This document shows positions 53,301 through 64,000 of a stretch of 64,000 nucleotides of DNA, piece by piece. This DNA comes from Echinococcus granulosus (lineage: Eukaryota; Platyhelminthes; Cestoda; Cyclophyllidea; Taeniidae). The notes beneath the pieces were generated by a model. That model was not told the DNA's origin, ran no database searches, and saw nothing but the letters and a program-made list of their open reading frames with translations. The stretch lies in the NCBI RefSeq assembly GCF_000524195.1, contig NW_020170382.1, forward strand, positions 1,997,698-2,061,697. Reading direction: 5' to 3'. Position numbers and translations under genes: made by a program. Within the stretch, counting starts at the first letter, position 1. Every line of letters starts with the position of its first letter.

Positions 53301-56300
53301 TTAAGCTGAAGCACGAGTGGCATAAGTTTCCGTGAGTTTCTCTTAGATGCATTGGGTAAAATAGCCTTAACATCTAAGGGCCAATGCAAGCACATCTACC
53401 GGCTTTTGAGGCTTTAATTTGTTTCTTTAAAATGATTAAGACTACTTAGCCTTTATTAAAGACGGCGCCACGGGTCCTGGCGTCAGAGGATAGGACACAT
53501 ATGTTCATGGCATCATAAAGAGTTAATTAGGCCACTTCTGTCCATTTCCCTTCTGGGGCGTTGCGATGATTACCTAACCAACCCTGATCAACGATTGGTT
53601 AATATACCTTTAAACAAACCTCGCTCTCAAAGACCTCTTGTAAGTGATCAGGAAAACTATCATGCTGAATAAGGACAAACAGAAAAGTACAGAACGAAGT
53701 TCTTTTCCATCTTCATAGCATAAAATCAACTAAGAGCGATTAATTTTTGGCTATGAAAGGAATGACTTAGGACGTTTTATAATTTAGCGAAGCAATTTTT
53801 ACATAGCAGCTTTACACTTTAGGTATACTGCATTGTTAGAAGATGCAGTAACAACATCTCTCAGAGAGGGAGAACTCCTCTGCCAAGGCAAGGTGGGTCG
53901 AAATGCTAATTTTACACAATGTTGCACACCAAAACAAACCACTAATCCTCAATCGCCTAATAGTCAACTGTTATTTATTACCCCCAGTAAGTACCCACGA
54001 AATTTCTTGACAGTTTCACCTCGTCGTGTAGAGACAACTGCATTCCATTTTGAAAGCTAATAATGAAGTTACAAACAATCTCCTCTTCTTGAACTTTCTT
54101 TAAAGATAGTGTAGCCAAATCACATAACAAAGAACAGTCAACAAAGGATGAAGATCAAGAATCAGCCAACCTGTATTTTTAGGCTCAACACTTCCTACTA
54201 CTGCTTATGCATGACTCATATTTCCTACGCAAATATGCTCCTTAAAAAAAGCTTTTTATGCCGCTTTAATGGCAAAGCATCCAGGATCATCTGTGCTAGT
54301 TCATCATAGTGGAGATAGTTTATCCACTTATAAAATTTTTATTTTCGATGAGAAATAGAAATAGCAAATTTTGAACCAGGGAAACAGCCATTTACAAAAA
54401 TTAGGTGATGGCAAACAAACTGCGCCCGACCAAAAGTGATTAACGTAAACTTTTTTTGCAGCATCTTCCGTTTCTCTACTGCAAGAATACAAAGTTTTTC
54501 CCTAGCCATCCAAAGCTCTGGAGTACATTCTTAAATTAGGATATAAAAGAAGCAACTTACATATCAATGGTACCAGAAAATGATATACGTACATTCGCCA
54601 TTGGGTTTCATTTGTTAAATTATTATGACAGCCATCCAAATGGAAGGAATCACTGCTTTACTTACCAGTACATCCATAATTGTAGACAACTTCTGTCAGC
54701 GTAGAATTTATATTGCCTAGCCGTTTTCCCAAAACCGTGTCTGGTATGCTCCTGTGCAGAGTACCTTCGAAAAGCGAGATGTAGGCGGACAGCCCAAACT
54801 GGTACATGGGGTTAACGGTGGCCATATCGGTGAGAGCGAAGAAGAGCAAAGCACCCCGTTTGGCTGCTGATCGGTAGGCGTTGCTCAGCTGCTCCACCTC
54901 CGCTGCCGTCTTGGCTGTGAGGGCTAGCTTCTCCTGTGCTTCTATCGCCCTCGCCTTGGTCACCTCTACTATGTTAACCAATTCCTCGTTATCCAACAGG
55001 TTGCCAGTGCTGAGGGTCAGGTTCATCAGTAGGCTATCTTCCAGGTCCTTCAGAATTCGCCTGTTCTCGCTGAAGGAAGAGAACTACCAGTGATGGATAT
55101 CGTTGATTAAAAGTGCACAGCACCTTCGGTGAGATTTAAAATCGAAATGAGTAGCTTATCCTGCATAGTTAAAAATCCTCCATTTTTAGGACCAATCACC
55201 AGACCAAACTATTTAGTGAGGCGTTCACAAACCTCTTAGTATGTATTAACAATGTTTTCTTTTCCTCCAAACTACTTTGCTCATGTTTTACTATGACTCC
55301 CAGAAGTTGATTTTCCAGTGTTTCCTCTGTTATGGTGTAATTAATGACAACCGCGTTGCCGAATGGCTTGGGTCCATACGCAGGATTCGGCAGTTTTGTA
55401 TTGAGGTAGAGGCGGAAATTCCAGTCATATTCCACCTCCTTGTCACCCAGCATGACAAAGTATCGATTCTACAACAAAAAAGAGTAAAGTGAGCAGGCCT
55501 CCAGACAAGCAAAACACTGTAAATTGCGACCTACCCTATCCCTCAGAATATTTTTTGATAGTACATTATTGATAATGGGATCGATGTATTCCCCAACATT
55601 TTCAAACAGGAATGGTGTCCCAAACTTGATTGATAACTCGAGGGATTTCAAAAAGTCTGGATCATTGAAGGTGGCTACTCTTAGACTATTATTCTCCTCC
55701 AACCGCTTTATCCACTTCAATGCCTGTTGTTGTGGATCGATGAGAATGGGAAACCTCGAGGCCCGCATAGTAAGAATCCCATTTTGAACACCTGAATCAT
55801 CTCCTGGTAGACCAGCGTCCTTCCAGTTTGTCACAGTCACCTCGTCCGTGAGGAGATGAACCAGACTGAAAGGTTTGGTCAGGGGTATTTTACGGTTCTG
55901 GAGGTCTGGGATCCAATCATCGTGGAGCATGCGATGTCGGAGATTGTAGAAGAAGGCTCCGGTGTATGTGAGGAATGCGGCCGAGACAAGACAATCTCCC
56001 ACAAGGTGTCGACGTGCCTCACAAAGCGTGTCCGCTTCCATCCTCCATCGAACGCTCTCGCAGCTGAGACCGTTGATTAACTTGTCAGCAGCAGCCAAAC
56101 GTCGCTCCATGATTGCAGTCTCCTCTTGCAAAGCCACATGCTCTGTCTTGGCTGTGGAATATTCTTTGTCCAGTTTTTTGATGTCCTCCTCCACTTTTGC
56201 GAGTTCGTGTTTCATGCGCTCTAAATCGCGCCCGTTCTGCGATCGGTGAATTGAGATAGTTAACCATAAAATCAAAAATTAAAGGGGATAATCTTTCCAC

Positions 56301-59300
56301 CGTTTTCTGGCATGCCTTTTTTGCTCAATATGTGAAAGATTCCCAATTCATTTGCTTTGTGAACATTGGTGAATGCCAAGGCATGAATTACACATTCACA
56401 AACCCAAATGTGTGTGCGCGTAACGAAGCAAATAATTTGCATCGGCTCAAGTACACTTCAGAGGATTTCTTTTAAATTTGGTCATTTGGTCATTTCATGC
56501 AACATCTGGGAGATCTATGTGTTATTAAGTGATGTCGTTCCGAATACTAGAGCAGTTTAGACTCGAAATGAAGCATTTTATAAAAACCTTTTTGTCAATG
56601 CGATGGGGAAATTAACACGATGTATCACAGGACATAATTGCATCCAAGTTGATTCACAGCGGAGAGGGATGTCTTGATGCATACCAGATACGCTTGTTTG
56701 GGTGTCTAACTCCCAATTGGCCAGACGAGAGCAAACGCACGCTATTAGGATGAATAACGTCTGGATCGGGTGTAAAAGTATGCGATAACGGAAAGCCTGT
56801 TCTGCATGATAAATTTTTGATACAATAAGTTCCAACATACCACTCTTTGATATTTAAGTAAAGGATATTTCTGACAATATTTTGAAGAAAAAAGTGTTTA
56901 GACGAATAATTGCATTTAGTACTGAAAAGAGATGTGAAGGTTTGATTACCTGCGCGAATAACTTCTCCAGCTTTGCAACTTTTTCACGCTTTGGGCGAAC
57001 ATCCTTAAGGACTTCACAGTAGCACAAGACCGCACTAACAAATCTCAAAAAACCAGCTCCAGCCCGGCTCACCGATTGCATTTGCTCCATACCGAGTTTT
57101 GAGGCGCCCAAGCGCTCTGAACAATAATAGGAGCTCAAGATATACCTTACATCTGTGTCATATAGCACTGCACCTCGCCTTAATTTTTGGCGCATTTTAA
57201 CTTAATAAGATGCCTCCTAATTGGGACAATTTGGATCTTTTAGTAGCCTATTAATTGGCTTAGTCATGTGAATTCATTCATAATTAACTCAAGCAAAGTT
57301 GCTGACTTTCATGGTTTGCCAGGAAAAATCAGCATTAAAGATATCATGACTGTCATTAAAAAGCCATGTTAAATTAAATTTCCCCTTCTTTCAGAGGACA
57401 AAATCGAAACAAGAATTACCATCAGTTATAAGGACAAATATATGGGACTGGTTTAAGTGTGGAAGAAGCCGATCACAAAGTACGATCACAATGAGGAAGC
57501 CAAGATTCGATCAAGGGATTCGACTAGTGCACTTTCCATTATGTTGACATTTTGATTAATGTATCGTAGACCCTGAATACCTTTGGCGGAAGCCAACTGT
57601 TTCGGTCCTATACCATCGACATCCATCGTTTGAAGGGACTGCAAAAAGTTGGCATCGGCCATCATGCCTTTAGCCGCTTTCCAGGAGACTTCGGGTAATC
57701 CCTTAAACACGCATATACACTCCGACACCACTTGAACTGGCCGGGGAGGCTTGACGAAGGAGCGTATCTCCGTCACATCGTTTTTGTCCAGCTCGCCCAG
57801 TGCAGCCCGAGCTTGTTCAAGCGCTGGTAAGGCTTCAGCTAGAGCATTTTCTGCTGCTGCCTAGATATTAAACGAATCCAGAAAAGAACCATAGTAATGT
57901 GATACTCGTATCATTTAAAAAAAATGAGGAGAAAAAGGCACCTTTTCTTGCTCAATCGCCTTCGATTGGGTCTCCATCTCTTTGGCCTTTTGCTCGGACT
58001 GTGTCCGTTTCTCAGTGGCGAGAATCTGATTTTGTGTGATATTTTTTAAGAGAGCTTCGCATGCTTCTGTATTTTGGGCCAGGGCCATTCGCTGTGTCAT
58101 TAGCTTTTCATTGAGTTCTTTGACCTGAACTGCTGCATCTTCAAGCTTTGTAACGCCTTTAACAAAGCGCTCACAAAGGGCTACTTTAGACCGTTCATTA
58201 TCTAAAAGCAATCTGGGGAAGAGGAAAAGCTTCGGGATAAGTAAGGATAATCAAAGAAAAATCTCTAGTTTTATTACAAACTAAAAATTAAGCATTTAGT
58301 TGTGTGCGAGGAAATATTGGAAGCAACAAATCACCTATTTTCAAATACTTGTTCATTATATAGCACCTTAAAAAGGATGCATATTTGCACATAATATCCA
58401 TCATTCTACCATTCCATTATTTTTGGTCGGTCACTTAAGAAATGTCATATTTCTTCATTGGTAAAACAACAACATTCAAAATTAGCGAAAGTGCTTAAAA
58501 TGTTGTCAGCTAAAGAAAGGAAGCGATCAGGACCAAGGTTAGACAAAACGAATGTTTGCTATTCCGAACTGCTTGTTGCTTCGGAAATTGAAGGACTTAA
58601 CGTATTTCCTGACAAACTTTCGAGCACTCAATTTGCCGGTTATTTATGTTCTTTTTCTCATTAATTTTCTAAACGTTGCGAACTTTACATTAGTAAAGTA
58701 ATTTTAACGTAGTGTAAAGGGGCATTACCATTATGTGTGACCAAGTAAAAGGTATGTTTCTGTAATAGACATTCACAACAGGGACCCAAGTAATTTCTTT
58801 TCAAGAGTAAGGTACTGAAAACAAATTGCAATCCAATTTTCTCCATTTTGAGCTGTTTTTGTGTCATGCATTATTTTCTCCAGACAGAGAGGTCATCAGA
58901 TGTATCTTTAGCGTCATCCAATGAGGTTTTTGAGCCTCCAACATGACATTTTTCGCCATCATTTGAGCGACAGCACCAGTAGTACTGTTTACTCCAGTTA
59001 GAGAAGAGAGTATTCCTATAAACGTTGGCTGCCGAACCTTTGATTTTTTCCTCAGCAGTGTCAATCCTTCTCCATCGAATTGTTTCACTGAATTTTGCTT
59101 TCCAGGTTATTTTATCCTACCAGATACGGTCACGGGCCTTAACCAAATCAACTGCCCAGCGGTTCCTATTTTGGGTTAATTATGCTCTGTACCTCTAGCA
59201 GCTATTTCAGTACTCTTTCCTGAGGACACAAATCATACTATTCCATGAAATAGGGCTAGAGCTCTTTCAGGAATACAGATGTGAAAATAAGACAGTTTCG

Positions 59301-62300
59301 TCTTTTCTACAGAGTTGAAGCTGATTTTCTTCCATGTTTCGAACACCTGTATAATTTAATCACTTTACTGCTTATTACTGCTGGCATAAGACATAGCAAA
59401 TATTAACTCCATAAGTTTAGATGCTTTTTAATGATTTCTTAGAGCAATTACTGTCGCCACTTACTTCAGATAGTTACCAATGTAATCAAGAAAGTGTTTG
59501 GGGGTGACATAATTGGTCCTCTTCCACTTTTCCACAAACTCCACCGTGTACTGCTCCACTGAGCGGTGAACATGGACTACATGGTCGATGAGTGTGTCGT
59601 AGTGAGCTGCAGGAATGAGCTGGTTGTCAGGACAGAGGATTGTTTTTGCCACCGTGTAGAGGGCCTCTTCTGGCCAGGCAAAGAACCAGTCAATCGTCGT
59701 GTTATTTAAGAGTCCAGGGAAATTCATGCAACGCCTTCTCAAAGCGTTTCCAACCTGGAACAGGATTACTTAGCTGATGGAAGTTCTCAGTAAGATCAAC
59801 TTTGTACCCGGCCAAGTGAAAAACTCCCATTTGCAGAAATAAAGTAGCTGCACCACTTTTCGCTCTTATTAATTGGAATTCATTACCAGAGAAAAAGTAC
59901 ATTGTTTCTTATTTTAATAAAAAAAAGAGAGACATTTTTGGGAATAAACTTACAGGACTCATGGTTAAAATAATGTGAAGGCTTTGGTCTGCTTTCTGTG
60001 AAAGATACCTCCAAATGCCTTCTCTTGAGCCATCAATTCCTGCATCCATTGCTTCCTGCTGCATATCACTAGCAATGGTCTCACGTTCCTCTTCGGAGAA
60101 CAGCAAATTGGCATCCATGCCGACTAACATACGATTAATAACTTCCAAAACACCTACCAGATTATCTATATTATGATACACAATACCTACTCTCATCAAC
60201 TATATCGTCTTCAAGAACCAGAAAAACGATCTTTTTGTTCTCCTGCACCAATCGCAAGTATAGAGTCTTAATTTCTTCTCGGAAGTCGGTTTCTGCATAA
60301 TTTCGGCGTGGGGTTATCCGAAACACCTCGCACCCAGCAGCAAAAGCAGCCAATTCAACAAGAGCGGCCTTTCCAGTCCCACTGACACCTACACACAGGG
60401 CATGTTCACCTGTTGTACTTATTATTCTGTGAAGACGACTCAAATGCTCCAGAGCGTCGTCGAAAAGAATCAATTTTGAGTACTTTGATCGCTTTTCTTC
60501 TATCTGAATAAAAACTCGGCAACTCAGAGTTATTAGGTGGCAGAAAATATACCGTGAGGCCGACAACTTACATCGGAAAAGATTTCTCTAGCTGTGTTAT
60601 AGTCTCCCACATCTTCGTAATAGGGTGCTTCCTCTTCCTTTAGGGCGGTTTTGTACTCACCAAAGAGTATAGGATCACACAGAATATCCTCTTTGGCTGT
60701 CGGATCCAGGTTCGCAGCTTCAGCGTTAATTTTATCCTAATTAAGTCTACTTGAATAGTTGTAATTGCCTACCTTGACTAAAAGGATGTCTTCCTTCGTA
60801 GACAACCGGTCAACAAAAACTCTAAATAGCTCGTGTCGCCACAGGCGAGCCACTTGCGGAAGGGATGAACACCTACTGGGGGAAACACGGCACAGACCAC
60901 CACACACTCGACGAAGGTCACGAAAATTGAAACCATAAGAGAATTTGACGGGCGAAGGGTGCAGCTTCTGCAAGAGAAACCTACATGAGGTGTCTGGATT
61001 ATTTCGGTGCGCATCTGCTTACGTGTAGACATTAAGAGTGGCCTGCGTGATGGCCGGTACTGCCTGAACAACCGCTTCCAGGGAACCGGTCTGTAAGTGC
61101 CCCGAGAAGATAGATGAGAATATTTGGCCTAAAGTTGTGTCCCTAGGAGGAGTAGCATGGAAGAGCGAGAAGAGGGAGAGACAGCGGGGATCAACACAAA
61201 CTCGGCCCTCACAAGGCGTTGTCATTGCGGCTAGATAAGAGGTATCGAGGACTCGACGCCATTTAAAATCACTGCTGGAGCGATCGAAGAAACCGTGATT
61301 GGTGAGAAGGAGCTTCAGGAGGGCTACGGGTTGTTGGGTACCATATGGATCGGCCTCAGACATGTGTAGGTCGTCGATGAAGAGCAGTAGACGTTTGCCC
61401 GCTCTGGGGCCGTAGAGGCCCTTGTTGCGCTTTTCTAGATTAGCATCAAGGTCGTTGTACAAATCGAGGGCAGTGGTGCGGGCGGAGAAGGTGACTCGAA
61501 GGATTTGCTAAACCACAATATCAGTTGAATGAATGGACTCTAGGTAACCAATTTTTAAGGAGACTGATTCTTAATAAATGAGATCGTGTAGCGACATGAA
61601 CAGGAGGTTTGAGTGACAATATTTATTAATTTTATAATTTAAAAAGTCGTATTCGAGTGGTATTTTTATTCAAATGATTTGCAATGATTGAACTCTTCCT
61701 GAAAAGCTTCTTAAGAGTATCATAGTTAGTAGCTAATATAAATCTGAATCATGTGTGAAGTAGATTCTCTTCTTTCGTAGGTTTCGTAGCATGCTAAATA
61801 TCTTTATAGTTAAAGAATCAAAACCGGACTTAACTCAAGAAATGTCAAGATCAACTCACGTGGGTAATATTGATCTGTTCAGCTAGGAACTGATTCACTG
61901 AAGCTGTCTTAAAGGTTCCTGTTTCCCCGATTAATAGTATCGGTCTATTCACCTTCGCATGTGTCTCCAGCACCCACTGCATCACCACAGTTTCACGTGT
62001 CGGCACAACAATGTCAGTAAAGTACTGCGCGGGGTCATGCCGGTAGTGTGGCACTCTTGAACTCCACGGCACCCAAGCATTGTTTTGTGCATCGAAAAAG
62101 TAGTCTTCCAGACGTGGAAGTGTGTCAGGGAGGAAGCCTGCGGGAACACTACTTCCAAACTCGCCTTGTTCTAGTTTCGGGAGAGCAGATATCTCCTTCA
62201 CCTTCTCGTCAAAAGCTGCCCGATCAGAGTCTCTCAAGAGACACGAGCCAAAGGAGAATGTTAATGCTTGTAAGAGAAGGGCTTCCAGACAATCTGCAGA

Positions 62301-64000
62301 GGCTTCCAATACACCGATTAGTAGACTTTCGAGCAGATGACACAACTGAATAATAAGACTAACGGAGGTGAGAGGAATGACAGTGTTGAGATTCAAGGCC
62401 ATGAGACGAGGAATATACTTCGTGAAGAGATTATCTAGAATCTGGATGTAAAAGGTATCCAATTCCTTATGACTCAATTTCCAGCGTTGCCATAAAGCTG
62501 AGTAGTCGAGATCGTGTGGGTCGACAAAGACCATACCGCAACGGGAGACGGTAGCTGGAGAGGCGTATTCCAAATCGCCAACCTCAAAAAGGAGGCAGCA
62601 AGTGGGTTCAAGTCGAATACGTTCGCCGTTCGGGAGGGTGAGAACTCGGTTGTCGTCCATCACGGAGTTCATGTTCTCTACCCAAAGGGAATCAACGTCG
62701 CCGTCAAAGAGAATGATATTATTTATCTGAAAAATGTTAAAAAATTCACTAACAGGTGAGGTAACATTGGTGAAAATATAATATTAGGTAAAAATGTAAA
62801 ATTGAAGGAAAGATCTCGTTCGATCCTATGAATCAGTTAATAGCTGGTTCCACTAAACCCGATGGCATATTACGTGATACCTTGAGCTACTGGCATCTAT
62901 TAGAGGTGACCCCGATACTTAGGCTGATGATGCAGGTATTTTTAATGCGAACGAAAAGTTTTTTTGCCTTTTCAACGCTGCTAAAAGTGTGGAAGAACCA
63001 TCAACACGCGATTACGTCTCGATGACTTCAACAGTTGAAGGATATTAGATATGAAATAAATGCATTATAGTTGCTTTTTCTAACTGAGTATGGTGAAAGA
63101 AGATGACATCCCGCTTGAGATGACAAAATGGGAAGTAGGCAGTAATGGCGTTGTGAAATAAAAGAGAATCGAGACTAAACCAAAGGTATTGGATCGCTTT
63201 TCTAACCTTCTTGTGCGACGGTTTGTTGGCATCACGAAAGATCCTTGAGAGCAAACCATCTGTCCAGTCCCGTGTATTCAAATCAAGCACACCATAAAGC
63301 TCTGCTATGTTTCTGTCCTTCGGGTTCAGAGTTATCAGATTCGTCGCGATGCCAAGTCTGGTTTGTGCGCCACAAAGTGCTCTAATTACAACGCTTTTGC
63401 CTCCACAAGTTGGACCCACCACCATTGTGGCGTGACGTGTTTTCATTGTATCATGCAACTGCACCACCTTCTCTACCTGTTTTGCTAATAAGACGAAGCG
63501 CTCGCTGGTCAACCAACCCTCGACAGCTTCAGTAAGCTCCTGATCCTCCGATTTTGGACATGATAACCCCGGGAACAGGTCACCGATGAGGTCAAGAAAA
63601 AGATAAGCATCCTCATGAAGCAGCCTTGGTAGATTTACCTCCCGAAGCGCCCGAATAATCACCGTTGCTTCGTCAAAATTCATCTTCCTTCTTCTTAGCT
63701 CTCCGGCCAATTGCAGTACTGCCTTCAGCGTACGCATACTGAAATCGTAATGGTGCTGCCGCGACAGTTGCCGGTCTGCCAGATGGTACAGGGTATTTAT
63801 CTTTGTCGCCAGTATGCGAGCACTTGAGAAACCCTGAGCGAAGAGCATCACCTCGCAAATCAACTTCCGATGGGGAACAGCCACCATAATCTGTCGGAAT
63901 TGCACCTTTAATGATTCTGGCAACTCTGTGCGACCCATATAGCCCGGATTCATGGTGATGAAGACACCGACCTGACTATTAAAGGCAATCTCCTCACTTT
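47301..64000 (-). CDS. DNAH10: Axonemal dynein heavy chain, DNAH10 type (C-terminal part, 5' end outside window)
   Basis: Eighteen exons: 64000-63207, 62726-61860, 61507-61023, 60980-60773, 60736-60572, 60503-60191, 60153-59954, 59754-59465, 58212-57942, 57860-57533, 57116-56950, 56236-55535, 55468-55233, 55069-54666, 53119-51773, 50657-50365, 49992-49741, 47780-47301. About 2,599 residues, the C-terminal 58% or so of a 4.5k-residue motor. It opens at the end of AAA1 ([16 protein letters not shown]), then AAA2 (Walker A GPTCGGKS), AAA3 (GETGTFKT), AAA4 (GVSGTGKA), stalk coiled coil, microtubule-binding domain ([11 protein letters not shown]), AAA5, AAA6 ([11 protein letters not shown]) and the C-terminal domain ending [11 protein letters not shown]. 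From memory, human DNAH10 matches best (LHPNAEI, IPESYL, QGVCLTLNSD blocks), which is the beta heavy chain of the two-headed inner arm. Introns of 36-42 nt occur beside ones up to 1.96 kb. The exon 10 donor is weak. Confidence 0.9.
48430..48700 (-). mobile_element. Possible relic of a mariner-like transposase in the last dynein intron
   Basis: The minus-strand frame 48693-48433 contains [18 protein letters not shown] followed by a Gly-rich turn and SVLSP. This resembles the second helix-turn-helix of mariner/SETMAR-type transposases (EWFKRFKEGR...DDPRSGRPSTS). The similarity ends abruptly and no catalytic DD(34)D region or terminal inverted repeats were seen, so this would be a broken, immobile fragment. 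It could also be a coincidence of about 25 residues. Confidence 0.3.

Noticed and set aside
60998..61071. Frameshift or pseudogenisation of the dynein gene where the frame ends at an in-frame stop after LNVYT
   Set aside because: A 42-nt intron from 61022 to 60981 restores the frame and gives residues that align with the family; no lesion is needed.

Overview
The window is eukaryotic nuclear DNA. It contains spliced genes with GT-AG introns, animal-only gene families (BMP-type SMAD, muscle LIM protein, immunoglobulin-domain receptor kinase, axonemal dynein) and long, gene-poor, AT-rich spacers. Many introns are only 31-42 nt and lie next to introns of 0.4-2 kb. This mix, the divergent receptor and the short-linker SMAD suggest a parasitic flatworm, most likely a tapeworm. 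The species cannot be read from the sequence, and the group assignment is an inference.

Layout. Positions 1 to about 9.8 kb hold no gene I can support, only diverged copies of two short dispersed repeats (called A and B here) and a CpG-dense patch near 9 kb. A small two-exon gene on the minus strand (10505-9892) encodes a 57-residue single-pass membrane protein that I do not recognise. More A and B copies cluster at 11.5-13.2 kb. Plus strand 13.77-18.73 kb is NUP54, the FG nucleoporin of the central transport channel, in 7 exons. A CCAAT-box and GC-box promoter at 20.3-20.6 kb leads into a 12-exon immunoglobulin-domain receptor tyrosine kinase (21.07-33.10 kb). Minus strand 41.77-37.30 kb is a two-LIM muscle protein (CSRP/Mlp family) in 5 exons. 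Plus strand 43.92-45.21 kb is a compact BMP-type receptor SMAD in 5 exons. Minus strand 64.0-47.30 kb holds the last 18 exons (about 2,600 codons) of an axonemal inner-arm dynein heavy chain of the DNAH10 type; its 5' part lies beyond the window.

NUP54 and the receptor run in the same direction. The LIM gene and SMAD are head to head with about 2.15 kb between start codons. SMAD and dynein are tail to tail. The genes serve separate processes (nuclear transport, growth-factor signalling, muscle structure, BMP signalling, ciliary motility), with no operon-like logic. All splice junctions given were chosen by hand so that reading phase is kept through each gene; the summed CDS lengths are all multiples of three.

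The observations most worth a second look are these: the receptor kinase has HSD instead of HRD and no tyrosine in its activation loop; the SMAD linker is about 35 residues and lacks the PY motif; the microprotein is unassigned; and the A and B repeats occur interspersed in the same intervals. There is also a possible mariner-transposase relic inside the last dynein intron.
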